This document shows, in pieces, positions 40,622-48,630 of a DNA stretch of 64,000 nucleotides. This DNA is from Acidovorax sp. 1608163 (GTDB lineage Bacteria > Pseudomonadota > Gammaproteobacteria > Burkholderiales > Burkholderiaceae_C), in contig NZ_CP033069.1 of NCBI RefSeq assembly GCF_003669015.1, positions 3,482,501-3,546,500 of the forward strand, read 5' to 3'. The stretch's first letter is position 1, and each line of letters opens with the position of its first letter. Position numbers and translations under genes: made by a program. A model generated the notes under the pieces. The model saw nothing but the letters and a program-made list of their open reading frames with translations, was not told where the DNA came from and did no database searches.

Positions 40622-40655
40622 TTGTTTGATGTATTTTATGAATCCAATCATACAA
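40622..40655. promoter_or_regulatory. Dyad in the araC-type / AhpD-like divergent promoter
   Basis: TTGTTTGAT (40622-40630) and ATCATACAA (40647-40655) are reverse complements at 8 of 9 positions with a 16-bp spacer. This is the only AT-rich stretch in the 96-bp gap, so it is a candidate operator. Confidence 0.45.
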
Positions 40656-40704
40656 ACATCCGCCCCACACTAGAGGCTCTTTCACACCACCCACAGGAGT
40701 CTTT

Positions 40705-41250
40705 ATGAACCGCATCCCCCTCATCGACCGCGCCCACACCAGCCCCGACCGCAAGGCACTGCTGGACCAGATCCACGGCGCCTTTGGGGCCACACCGAAC
40801 ATGTTCCGTGCCGTCGCCAATTCGCCCGCCGCGCTGCAAAGCATGTGGGCCGCCTTTGGCGCACTGGGCAGCGGCACGCTCAGCGCCAAGCTGGGCGAGC
40901 AGATTGCCGTGGCCGTGGCCAACCGCAACGCGTGCGAGTACTGCCTGGCCGCCCACACGGCGCTGGGCCGCAAGGCCGGTGCCACCGCCGACGAAATGGC
41001 CGCCGCCCAGGTGGGGAACGCTGGCGATGCCGCCACCCAGGCGGCGCTGAACTTCGCCCTCAAGGTGGTGGAGCAGCGCGCCCAGATCACCGCCGACGAT
41101 GTGCAGGCCCTGCGCACCGCGGGCTTCAGCGACGAAGCCGTGATGGAAATCCTGGCCCATGTAGCGCTGAACCTGTTCACCAACTATGTGAACGTGGCTT
41201 TTGAGGTGCCGGTGGATTTCCCTGCCGTCAAACTGCGCCCTGCAGCCTGA
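40705..41250 (+). CDS. Carboxymuconolactone decarboxylase / AhpD-like protein
   Basis: 181 aa. The AhpD core motif CEYCLAAH gives redox Cys77 and Cys80 and His84, the proton-relay pattern of alkylhydroperoxidases. An ACAGGAG ribosome-binding site lies 5 nt upstream of the ATG. Divergent from the AraC regulator, a common arrangement for oxidant- or aromatic-induced peroxidases of this family. The inducer is unknown. Confidence 0.92.
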   Translation: MNRIPLIDRAHTSPDRKALLDQIHGAFGATPNMFRAVANSPAALQSMWAAFGALGSGTLSAKLGEQIAVAVANRNACEYCLAAHTALGRKAGATADEMAAAQVGNAGDAATQAALNFALKVVEQRAQITADDVQALRTAGFSDEAVMEILAHVALNLFTNYVNVAFEVPVDFPAVKLRPAA

Positions 41251-41349
41251 TCTGCACACGCAGCAATAGCCCACATCGCCCGCCCGTGGCGCGCAGGGCC
41301 CAAGCCGGGCCCTGCGCCACACCTTTGACCAAGAAACGCGAAACACCCC

Positions 41350-42051
41350 ATGACCCCACCCACCGCCCACATCCTGCAAGTGCTGACCGGAGCCGTGGCC
41401 CCACTGGGCGAAGCCGGTGCCACCAGCGCCATTGCCAAGCAGCCCGTGGCCCATCCGGTTGCCATCGGCCCGCTGGGGCTGGCGGGCGATGCCCAGGCCG
41501 ACCTGCGCGTGCACGGCGGGCAGGACAAGGCGGTGCACCTGTATGCCTGGGAGCACTACGCCCAGTGGCAGCGCGAGCTGGGCAACCTGCCCCTGCTGCA
41601 AGCCCCCGGCGCGTTTGGAGAGAACCTGGCATTGACGGGCCTGGACGAGGCCGGTGTGTGCCTGGGCGACCACTGGCGCGCGGGCAGTGCGGTGCTGGAG
41701 GTCACGCAGGGCCGCCAGCCGTGCTGGAAGCTCAACCTGCGCTTTGGCGTGCCCGACATGTCGGCCCGCGTGCAAAACACCCTGCGCGCGGGCTGGTACT
41801 GCCGCACGCTGCAAGGCGGTGTGGTGCAGGCGGGCGACAGGCTGAAGCTGCTGGAGCGGCCCCACCCCGGCTGGACGGTGCAGCGCCTGCTGGCGCTGAT
41901 CCGCGACCGGGAATGCGATCCCGCAGCGTTGAGCGGTGTGCTGGAGCTGCCCCTGCCGCCTTCCTGGCGCAAGCTGTTTGCGCGGCGGCTGGAGCAAGGG
42001 CTGGCGGAGAACTGGGAGGCGCGGCTGCAAGGCGCCCAACCGGAACGCTGA
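41350..42051 (+). CDS. MOSC-domain protein (YiiM-like)
   Basis: 233 aa. MOSC proteins bind the molybdenum cofactor through a conserved Cys, here in GRQPCWKLNLRF; LRVHGGQDKAVHLYAWEHY and GAFGENLA are the other family blocks, and the C-terminal 3-alpha domain of YiiM follows. YiiM-type enzymes reduce N-hydroxylated compounds. It lies 99 bp behind the AhpD-like gene and is convergent with the histidine phosphatase, 4 bp apart. Confidence 0.92.
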   Translation: MTPPTAHILQVLTGAVAPLGEAGATSAIAKQPVAHPVAIGPLGLAGDAQADLRVHGGQDKAVHLYAWEHYAQWQRELGNLPLLQAPGAFGENLALTGLDEAGVCLGDHWRAGSAVLEVTQGRQPCWKLNLRFGVPDMSARVQNTLRAGWYCRTLQGGVVQAGDRLKLLERPHPGWTVQRLLALIRDRECDPAALSGVLELPLPPSWRKLFARRLEQGLAENWEARLQGAQPER

Positions 42052-42055
42052 GAAC

Positions 42056-42727
42056 TCAGCGCACCAGCAATTTCTTCTGGTCGTACACCGGCTGCGCGGG
42101 CAGGTCTGCCAAGTGGCGGGTGTCGGCCCAGTGCAGCACCTCAATGGCATCGCCCTGCAGGCGCACACGGCTCAGGCCTGCGTTGGGGATGTCGCTTTGC
42201 CGGGGGCCGCTCAGGCCCAGGCCCTGGGCGGTGCGCCACACCATGTCCAGCACGCCGCCGTGGGTCACCACCGTCACCGTCTGCCCCGCGTGCTGCGCGG
42301 CCAGGCGGCGCACGGCGTCCATAACACGGGCGTGGAACTGGCGTGTGGTTTCGCCCCCGGGCATGGCGTGGTCGGCATCAAAGCGCAGCCAGTCGGCCCA
42401 GGCCTGGGCGTGCTGCTGCTGGATGTCGCTCACCCGCATGCCATCCACCTCGCCAAAGTGCTGCTCGCGCAGCCCGGCATCGGTCAGCCCCTCCAGCGCC
42501 AAATGCGGCAGCAAGGCCTGGGCCACGGGTTGCGCAGTTTGCTGGGCACGGATGAGGTCGCTGCACACCAGGTGATCGACCACGCACTGCTCTTGCGCCA
42601 GCCGCTGCGCCAGGCGGCGGGCCTGCTCATGCCCCATCGCGTTCAGGGGCACGTCCACCTGGCCCTGAAAACGCAGCTCACGGTTCCAGTCGGTTTCGCC
42701 ATGGCGGATGAGGATGAGTTCGGTCAT
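42056..42727 (-). CDS. Histidine phosphatase (phosphoglycerate-mutase-like)
   Basis: 223 aa from the ATG at 42727. The RHG motif LIRHGETDWN holds the phosphorylated His; Glu is in REQHFGEVDG and the second His in VVTHGGVLD. Family members include phosphoglycerate mutases, alpha-ribazole phosphatases and sugar phosphatases; no neighbour fixes the substrate. A family-A repeat lies upstream. Confidence 0.92.
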   Translation of the reverse strand: MTELILIRHGETDWNRELRFQGQVDVPLNAMGHEQARRLAQRLAQEQCVVDHLVCSDLIRAQQTAQPVAQALLPHLALEGLTDAGLREQHFGEVDGMRVSDIQQQHAQAWADWLRFDADHAMPGGETTRQFHARVMDAVRRLAAQHAGQTVTVVTHGGVLDMVWRTAQGLGLSGPRQSDIPNAGLSRVRLQGDAIEVLHWADTRHLADLPAQPVYDQKKLLVR

Positions 42728-42775
42728 GGCGTCATTTTTGAAGATACAGACGCAAATGACAAGCAAAAACAGCGC

Positions 42776-42822
42776 CTAGCGCTTGAACCACAAGCGCTAG
42801 CAGCTATTCAATTCATAGCAAA
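42776..42822 (+). repeat. Intergenic repeat family A, copy 7
   Basis: Full copy: CTAGCGCTT, AAGCGCTAG, CAGCTAT and CATAGCAAA, between the LysE-type gene and the histidine phosphatase gene. Confidence 0.88.
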
Positions 42823-42849
42823 CTCTGCAGCCTCAGCGCTGTAGGGGAT

Positions 42850-43497
42850 TCAACGCTGAGAGGTCGCCAGGCGCACCGCCAGGCCCAAAAACACCACGCC
42901 CGCAATGCGGTTGAGCCACTGCTGCGCCCGGGGCGAGCGCAACAGCAGCGCACCAAACACGCCAGAGAAGCAGGCGATGGCGCCAAACACCAGCAGCGCC
43001 GCCACGATGAACACCAGCCCCAGCACCATGAGCTGCCCGCCCATGGGTCCACGGGCAGGGTCGGCAAACTGCGGCAAAAAGGCCAGGAAGAACACCAGCA
43101 CCTTGGGGTTGCTGAGGTTCATGACCACGCCGCGCCCCACCATGCGCCACAGGCTGGGGGCTGCCGCGCCCGCCGATGCCGCCGCGGTGCCGCCCGCATC
43201 GCCCGACGGCGCCGGGGCCCGCAGCGCTTGCCATGCCAGCCACGCCAGGTAGGCAGCGCCCAGCAGCTTGAGCACCGTGAACGCCACGGCCGAGGCCGCA
43301 AACACCGCCGCCAGCCCCAGCGCCACGGCCGCCGTGTGCCCCACCAAGCCCATGCACAGCCCCACCACCACGGCCATGCCCGCACGCCAGCCGCGCTGGG
43401 CCGATTGCAGCAGCACAAAGAGGTTGTCTGGCCCGGGGGTCAGGCCCAGAAGAATGGAGACGCCGAAAAAGGCCAGCAAGGTATCGGTAGAAGGCAT
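42850..43497 (-). CDS. LysE/RhtB-family amino-acid exporter
   Basis: 215 aa from the ATG at 43497. Six hydrophobic segments; the family signature GLTPGPDNLFVLLQSAQRGWRAG opens the protein, and NLSNPKVLVFFLAFLPQF lies in the middle. An Ala/Gly-rich loop separates the two halves. The family exports amino acids or derivatives. It is preceded by a terminator that separates it from the upstream minus-strand gene. Confidence 0.92.
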   Translation of the reverse strand: MPSTDTLLAFFGVSILLGLTPGPDNLFVLLQSAQRGWRAGMAVVVGLCMGLVGHTAAVALGLAAVFAASAVAFTVLKLLGAAYLAWLAWQALRAPAPSGDAGGTAAASAGAAAPSLWRMVGRGVVMNLSNPKVLVFFLAFLPQFADPARGPMGGQLMVLGLVFIVAALLVFGAIACFSGVFGALLLRSPRAQQWLNRIAGVVFLGLAVRLATSQR

Positions 43498-43530
43498 GAA
43501 TCTATCGCCACGCGAATGGCGCAAAGGTGC

Positions 43531-43558
43531 AAAAAAGCCCGTGGTGAAAGTGACGGGC
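43531..43558 (-). terminator. Intrinsic terminator upstream of the LysE-type gene
   Basis: On the minus strand a 6-bp GC stem GCCCGT / ACGGGC is followed by six T. It ends the transcript of the DUF429 and small secreted-protein genes. Confidence 0.7.
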
Positions 43559-43644
43559 AAACGGAACAAGCAGGCCGCCACGCCACGCCGGGCAGCAACC
43601 TGCCATTGTGCCGCTACGGCGCAGGCACAGCGCCGCAACAGGCG

Positions 43645-43887
43645 CTATCGCACAGGCACCACGATGACCTTGCGGCGGGGCTGGCAGCCGGGGCCGTCAT
43701 AGGGCGGGCTGTCGCGCTCCCAGCCAGGGCCGGGCGAGGTCTGGGCGCATACCCGCGCACCATCGACCTTGCTGCGCCAGTAGTACCAGGGCGCAGGGGC
43801 GGCCTGCAATGCAGAGGCGGCCAGGCCCGCGCACAACGCCAGGGCCGACAGACGGATGCACCAGTGCAGGGGTTGGGGGTGGTTCAT
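43645..43887 (-). CDS. Small secreted hypothetical protein
   Basis: 80 aa. Residues 1-30 form a signal peptide (hydrophobic run around LSALALCAGLAASALQA, likely cut after AQA-like Ala). The mature 50 residues carry aromatic residues (WYYWRS), two Cys and a Pro-rich RDSPPYDGPGC. No known family recognised. It lies 21 bp behind the DUF429 gene. Confidence 0.7.
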   Translation of the reverse strand: MNHPQPLHWCIRLSALALCAGLAASALQAAPAPWYYWRSKVDGARVCAQTSPGPGWERDSPPYDGPGCQPRRKVIVVPVR

Positions 43888-43908
43888 GGTGGGCAGAGAT
43901 TCGAGGCA

Positions 43909-44742
43909 CTAGGGAACAGGGGCGGTCACGATCCAGCCTTCCAGCGCATCGAGCCCCGGTGGCAGGCCATACAGCGCGTCGCCCTGCACATGCTCGCGTT
44001 GCGCCCAGGCGGCTTGCAGCAGGCACAGCGTAGCGTCCAGGCTGTCGCCGCTGGCGTCTGCCACCAGCGCATCGCGCTGCGCGTGGCTGAGCTTGAGGCG
44101 CAGGCCCAGGCGGGTCTGCCCCATCTCCAGCGCGTTGACTAGGTCCTTGCGGGCAATGAGGCGCTCGGGCGTTTGCTTGGCGCGGTCGTCGCTTTTGTAG
44201 CTGCGCCGCTGCAGCACCTCGCGCGCCAGCAGGCCGGGGTAGGCCTCCAGCGCCACGCGCTGGGCATCGCCTGCGCCAGGGGGCATCAGGCCGGGCAACC
44301 AGACCCCGGCCTCCAGCAACAAGGGCACGCCGGCGTGCAGCATGTAGGCCACCGGCGGGTTCACCCACTTCATCGAGGGGCTGGAGCCCGCGGGGCCATC
44401 AGTGGCGCGGTGGGCAAACTTGCCGCCCACGGGCCGGGCATCGCAAAAGCCCGCAAAGGCCTCACGGATCTGCTCGCGCGTGAGGCTGCGGTAGTGCTGC
44501 ATGCAGGCACGCCAATCGGTGGGCCAGCGCAACGTCTGCACCAGTTCACGCGGCAGGCCAAAGGGCAAATCGAAGCCGCCCACCCAAGGCCGGGATTGGC
44601 CCAGCCACTGGGCAAACGCAGGCAAGGTCTCGATGCGCTCCAGCGCCAGCAATTGCACACGCACACCGTCGCTGCGGCCCAGCGCCAGCACGATGGGTTT
44701 GCGGCGACTGGGGCTGCTGGAGAAATCGCAGCCGACTAACAT
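43909..44742 (-). CDS. DUF429 protein (predicted RNase H-like nuclease)
   Basis: 277 aa. It starts with the DUF429 signature (VGCDFSSSPS with the Asp of the RNase-H-like fold), then WVGGFDLPFGLPR, and near the C-terminus GDSLDATLCLLQAAW with another Asp. Families of this type are predicted nucleases with unknown biology. The gene is followed by the small secreted-protein gene on the same strand. Confidence 0.85.
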   Translation of the reverse strand: MLVGCDFSSSPSRRKPIVLALGRSDGVRVQLLALERIETLPAFAQWLGQSRPWVGGFDLPFGLPRELVQTLRWPTDWRACMQHYRSLTREQIREAFAGFCDARPVGGKFAHRATDGPAGSSPSMKWVNPPVAYMLHAGVPLLLEAGVWLPGLMPPGAGDAQRVALEAYPGLLAREVLQRRSYKSDDRAKQTPERLIARKDLVNALEMGQTRLGLRLKLSHAQRDALVADASGDSLDATLCLLQAAWAQREHVQGDALYGLPPGLDALEGWIVTAPVP

Positions 44743-44819
44743 GCCTATTCCTTTCAGACTCTGAACTACCTACGGGGCGCAACCTACGCTACTGGCACGA
44801 CAAACGCCAGCGCCCCCGC

Positions 44820-44914
44820 GCAAGGGCCGCCCCGCCCCGCTGGGGGCGTCCCCCACCCAACTCGCGCCGCGAGATGAGAGAGGGGGAAGGCGCGAAGCGA
44901 CTCAGGGGGTGCAT
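44820..44914 (-). repeat. 3'-UTR repeat family B, copy 1
   Basis: About 95 bp with GCAAGGGCCGCCCCG, GGGGGCGTCCCCC, GAGAGAGGGGGAAGG, GCGAAGCGACTCAGGGGG. It ends 4 bp before the stop codon of the minus-strand EamA gene. Copies 2 and 3 lie at 45946 and 62450 in the same relation to a stop codon. Confidence 0.85.
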
Positions 44915-44918
44915 CTTG

Positions 44919-45800
44919 TCATCCTAAAGCCAGTGCCGTGACGCCCGCGGCAATGCACACGGCCCCGCACACGCGCGCCAGCCGGTCGCCCTCGCCCAGC
45001 AAATGCCCGCCAATCAGCGCGGCAAACAGCATGGACACTTCACGCGCCGGGGCCACATGCGACATGGGGGCCTGCTGCATGGCATACAGCACCAGCACGT
45101 AGGCCACGGGGCTCACCAAGGCCACCAGCAGGGCAAATCGCCATTGCGCCAGCCACAGCGTGCGGGCTGTGGGCAAGTCACGCAGCACCACGGGGGCCAG
45201 CAGGCCTACGCGCACAAAGTTGCCCATGTAGTCGATGAGGATGGGCGACATCAGCAGCACCTTGACGGCATAGCCGTCCACCACCGTGTAGCTGGCAATG
45301 AACGCCCCGGTGAGCAAGCCGTAGGCAATGCCTTTGTGCACGCGCTCACGCGCAGCGGGGTCGTGCGCTGCGCGCAGCAGGCCGGGGCCACCGGCAATCA
45401 AAAACACCCCGCCCACCACGCCTGCAATGCCCAGCGCGCCCAGGGCCGAAATTTGCTCGCCCAGCAAGGTGATGGCCACCAGCGACGACAAGAGCGGCCC
45501 AGAGCCCCGCGCCAGCGGGTACACCACCGTGAGATCGGCCACGCGGTAGCCGCGCAGCAGGATCACGTAATACAGCACATGCAGCACGCCGCTGGCCACC
45601 ACAAAGCCCCACTCCACCGCGCCCCATAGCGGCACCGCATCACGCCCCAGCCACCACCCCAGCGGTGCCCAGAAAAACATCATCAGCGCCGAGGTAAAAA
45701 ACGCAAAACGCGAATCGCCCCCCGCTTTCTTGGCTGCAATGTTCCAACAGGCATGGATGAGCCCGGCAAGGATGATGAGGGCGAAGGCGTTAAGGGTCAC
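44919..45800 (-). CDS. EamA/DMT-family transporter
   Basis: 293 aa with about ten hydrophobic segments in two EamA halves. The start is a GTG at 45800, the only one before the first membrane helix; no clear ribosome-binding site precedes it. Conserved blocks: LAGLIHACWNIAAKKAGGD and YPLARGSGPLLSSLVAI in the first half, PAREVSMLFAALIGGHLLGE in the second. The substrate is not deducible. Its stop abuts a family-B repeat. Confidence 0.85.
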   Translation of the reverse strand: MTLNAFALIILAGLIHACWNIAAKKAGGDSRFAFFTSALMMFFWAPLGWWLGRDAVPLWGAVEWGFVVASGVLHVLYYVILLRGYRVADLTVVYPLARGSGPLLSSLVAITLLGEQISALGALGIAGVVGGVFLIAGGPGLLRAAHDPAARERVHKGIAYGLLTGAFIASYTVVDGYAVKVLLMSPILIDYMGNFVRVGLLAPVVLRDLPTARTLWLAQWRFALLVALVSPVAYVLVLYAMQQAPMSHVAPAREVSMLFAALIGGHLLGEGDRLARVCGAVCIAAGVTALALG

Positions 45801-45827
45801 GGCTGAAAAGAAGAACGGCTTGAATGC

Positions 45828-45857
45828 AAAAAGCCGCAGCGCCTGGGGCTGCGGCTT
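45828..45857 (-). terminator. Intrinsic terminator of the folE-BLUF transcript
   Basis: On the minus strand, AAGCCGCAGC and GCTGCGGCTT form a perfect 10-bp stem with a 7-nt loop, followed by T. It lies 190 bp behind the BLUF stop, beyond repeat B copy 2. Confidence 0.85.
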
Positions 45858-45945
45858 GGTGTGGCGTGAAAGGGTCTGTCTATTGCAGGGTTGAATATCG
45901 CTCAAGGCATCTGCAACTGGCGCGACCCCAGCCAGCGGCCACCGT

Positions 45946-46042
45946 GCAAGGGCCGCCCCGCCGCACTGGTGGCGTCCCCCTGCCCGCACCGCGCAGCGGT
46001 GCGAGAGCGGGGGGAAGGCGCGCAGCGCCTCAGGGGGGTGAT
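45946..46042 (-). repeat. 3'-UTR repeat family B, copy 2
   Basis: GCAAGGGCCGCCCCG, GGCGTCCCCCTGCCCGC, GGGGGGAAGGCGCGCAGCGCCTCAGGGGGG. It ends 2 bp before the stop codon of the minus-strand BLUF gene. Confidence 0.85.
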
Positions 46043-46044
46043 CC

Positions 46045-46467
46045 TTATGCCCTGCCGATGATGGAGGCCGTGGCCATCAGCTCTTCGAGCAGCGCAAACG
46101 ACACCTTGCCCGACACGGCATACGGGTCCAGCTCGGGCTTTTCAGAGTACTTGAGCAAGATGGAATGGTTGATCTTGTTGAGATTGACCTGCCCCATGGT
46201 CCAGCCGCCAAAGCGGCGCTCGGAAATCTCTTCGTAGTGCAGCAGTTCCACATCCTTGTGGCGCACATCGCGCTGGATGTGGCCGTATAGCTCGCTGACG
46301 GCCGAGCGGCCGCCTTCGATAGCTTGCAGGAACACACCGCCGCCGTAGCACAGCACGCCGGTGATGCCGCAGCCCGGGTTGTGCTGGCGCGACTGGGTGA
46401 GGATGGCTTCGATGGCGGCGGGCGAGGTGTCGACCGCGCGGCTGGCGTAGAGCAGGCGTACCAACAT
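46045..46467 (-). CDS. BLUF-domain blue-light sensor
   Basis: 140 aa, a short BLUF protein with no fused output domain. The photocycle residues align with characterised BLUF proteins: Tyr7 (LLYASR), Asn30 (QHNPGCGI), Gln48 (FLQAIEGG) and Trp89/Met91 (GGWTMG); the Asn-Gln spacing of 18 and the Gln-Trp spacing of 41 equal those of AppA and PixD. It should bind FAD and sense blue light. It lies 2 nt behind folE. About 45 residues after the BLUF core are helical and probably mediate output through a partner, as in PixD. Confidence 0.95.
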   Translation of the reverse strand: MLVRLLYASRAVDTSPAAIEAILTQSRQHNPGCGITGVLCYGGGVFLQAIEGGRSAVSELYGHIQRDVRHKDVELLHYEEISERRFGGWTMGQVNLNKINHSILLKYSEKPELDPYAVSGKVSFALLEELMATASIIGRA

Positions 46468-46469
46468 GG

Positions 46470-47198
46470 TCAGTTCTTTCTGGGGATGAGGGACAGGAAT
46501 TCGCGGCGCAGGGCGCTGTCCTTGAGGAACACGCCGCGCATGACGGAGTTGATCATCTTGCTGTCCATGTCGCGCACGCCGCGCCAGGACATGCAGAAGT
46601 GGCTGGCCTCCATGACGATGGCCAGGCCGTCCGGCTGGGTCTTTTCCATGATCAGGTCGGCCAGTTGCACCACGGCTTCTTCCTGGATCTGGGGGCGGCC
46701 CATGATCCAGTCGACCAGGCGCGCGTACTTGGACAGGCCGATCACGTTGGTGTGCTCGTTGGGCATCACGCCGATCCAGATCTTGCCGATGACGGGGCAG
46801 AAGTGGTGGCTGCAGGCGCTGCGCACGGTGAGCGGGCCCACGATCATCAGCTCGTTGAGGTGCTCGGCGTTGGGAAATTCGGTGATGGGTGGCGCGGCCA
46901 CGTAGCGGCCTTTGAACACCTCGTTGAGGTACATCTTGGCCACGCGGCGCGCGGTGTTGTGGGTGTTGTGGTCGCCCGCCGTGTCGATCACCATGCTGTC
47001 GAGCACGCCCTGCATCTTGGCTTCGACTTCGTCCAGCAGCTTTTCCAACTCGCCTGGCTCGATGAACTCGGCAATGTTGTCGTTGGCGTTGAAGCGTTTG
47101 CGAGAGGCGTTGATCCGCTCGCGGATCTTCACGGAAACGGGGGTGCCTTCTTCATCCGGCGGGGTGGGCGTCATAGCGGCAGCGGGTTGACTGGACAT
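46470..47198 (-). CDS. folE: GTP cyclohydrolase I
   Basis: 242 aa from the ATG at 47198, with TAGGAT upstream. It converts GTP to 7,8-dihydroneopterin triphosphate, the first step of folate and pterin synthesis. Active-site residues: Cys129, His131 and His132 in SACSHHFCP, and Cys202 in ASHFCMSWRG. These blocks are divergent from the more usual CEHHL and HLCM forms but keep the zinc and catalytic ligands. GLSKYAR and RPQIQE are present. The N-terminal ~40 residues are extended. A BLUF gene follows after 2 nt; clsB lies upstream on the same strand. Confidence 0.94.
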   Translation of the reverse strand: MSSQPAAAMTPTPPDEEGTPVSVKIRERINASRKRFNANDNIAEFIEPGELEKLLDEVEAKMQGVLDSMVIDTAGDHNTHNTARRVAKMYLNEVFKGRYVAAPPITEFPNAEHLNELMIVGPLTVRSACSHHFCPVIGKIWIGVMPNEHTNVIGLSKYARLVDWIMGRPQIQEEAVVQLADLIMEKTQPDGLAIVMEASHFCMSWRGVRDMDSKMINSVMRGVFLKDSALRREFLSLIPRKN

Positions 47199-47251
47199 GG
47201 GCACATCCTACCAGCGATCGCACCACGCAGTGCTGCAAAGGTTTTAGGCCC

Positions 47252-47298
47252 CTAGCGCTTATTGGATAAGCGCTAGCAGCTACCAAATACATAGCAAA
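47252..47298 (+). repeat. Intergenic repeat family A, copy 8
   Basis: Full copy: CTAGCGCTT, AAGCGCTAG, CAGCTAC and CATAGCAAA, between clsB and folE. Confidence 0.88.
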
Positions 47299-47370
47299 CC
47301 ACGCAACCAATGCAGGCCAGGCCCTGCCATGCAGCACCACCCCAGGCGGTCAAGCGCCACGGCAGCGGCG

Positions 47371-48597
47371 TCAGTAGCGGTTGCCGGTGATCCACAACGC
47401 CAGCCGCATCAGGCCAAAAGCCACGCGGTCCAGCACGCGCTGGCGCAGGGGGCGCCCAGCGTAGCGGGCCGGGTCCATGCGCCGCCCGGCGTGCTGCATG
47501 GCGTGTACCAAGCGCTGGCGCAGGTCGGCGGCAAAGGCGGCGTCTTCCACCACCACGTTGGCCTCGCGGGCCAGCAGCAGGCTCAGGGGGTCGAGGTTGG
47601 ACGAGCCCACCGTGGCCCAGGGCTTGTCGCCCCGCGCATCGACCACGGCCACCTTGGCGTGCAGGAAGCTGGGTTCGTACTCGTGGATTTCCACGCCCGC
47701 CTCCAGCAGCGTGCCGTACACAGGGCGCGCCGCGTGGTACTGCATGAAGTATTCGTAGCGCCCCTGCAGCAGCAGGCGCACACGCACGCCCCGGCGAGCC
47801 GCCATCAGCAGGGCCTTGCGCAGCTTGCGCCCGGGCATGAAGTAGGCGTTGGCGATGATGACCTCATGCCGGGCGGCGCCAATGGCACGCAGGTAGGCTT
47901 TTTCAATGCGGCTGCGGTTGCGCACGTTGTCACGCAGCACCAGGGCCGCGCGCACGGGGGACGAACCCTGGCCTGGCCCGGCAGGTTGCTGCGCGTGGTG
48001 CTGGGCACTGGCCGTGCGCAACGCCAGCAGGGCTTCGGGCAGGCGGCGTTTGCGCACGTCACGCACGGCCTGCATGCGCCACCACAGCTGCTCCATGGTG
48101 TCGCTGGCCTGCGCCACCAGGCTGCCCGTGGCGCGCACGGCAAAGTCAAAGCGCGGGGCGTCGAGGGCGCCATGGTTGGGGTCGTGAAAGTCGTCCAGCA
48201 CATTGATGCCGCCACAAAACAGCACCCGCCCATCGACCACGCACAGCTTGCGGTGCAGGCGCCGCCAGCGGTGGGGCAGCAGCAGGCCCAGGGTGCCCAG
48301 GGGCGAGTACACGCGCCACTGCACCCCGGCGGCGCTCAGGCGCGCCGCCCAGGGCTCGGGCAGGCGCCCGGTGCCCACGCCGTCCACCACCAGGTGGGTG
48401 CGCACGCCCCGCTGCGCTGCGCGGATCAACGCATCTCCCACGCTGGCGCCCGCGCCGGTGAAGTCGAAGATGTAGGTTTCAAACTGGATGTCGCTGAGCG
48501 CGGCATCCATGGCCTGCACCAGCGCAGGAAACAATTCCTGCGCGCCTTGGTACAGCTGCACGTCGTGGTCGCGCGCAAACTCTGGCGTCTGGGTCAT
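47371..48597 (-). CDS. clsB: Cardiolipin synthase B (phospholipase D family)
   Basis: 408 aa. Two HKD motifs: HRKLCVVDGRVLFCGGIN in the first half and HAKVAVVDARG...VGSSNLD in the second; the pair forms one active site for phosphatidyl transfer. No N-terminal membrane spans, as in ClsB. It lies 33 bp behind the true reading-frame end of the upstream EEP-type gene, the same partner that E. coli clsB has. Confidence 0.93.
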   Translation of the reverse strand: MTQTPEFARDHDVQLYQGAQELFPALVQAMDAALSDIQFETYIFDFTGAGASVGDALIRAAQRGVRTHLVVDGVGTGRLPEPWAARLSAAGVQWRVYSPLGTLGLLLPHRWRRLHRKLCVVDGRVLFCGGINVLDDFHDPNHGALDAPRFDFAVRATGSLVAQASDTMEQLWWRMQAVRDVRKRRLPEALLALRTASAQHHAQQPAGPGQGSSPVRAALVLRDNVRNRSRIEKAYLRAIGAARHEVIIANAYFMPGRKLRKALLMAARRGVRVRLLLQGRYEYFMQYHAARPVYGTLLEAGVEIHEYEPSFLHAKVAVVDARGDKPWATVGSSNLDPLSLLLAREANVVVEDAAFAADLRQRLVHAMQHAGRRMDPARYAGRPLRQRVLDRVAFGLMRLALWITGNRY

Positions 48598-48630
48598 AGC
48601 CTGGGCGGAGATAAAGACAGGGCCACGGGG

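Noticed and set aside
46970..47251. Riboswitch upstream of folE
   Set aside because: The leader holds only a family-A repeat; I see no tetrahydrofolate-type or other aptamer pattern.
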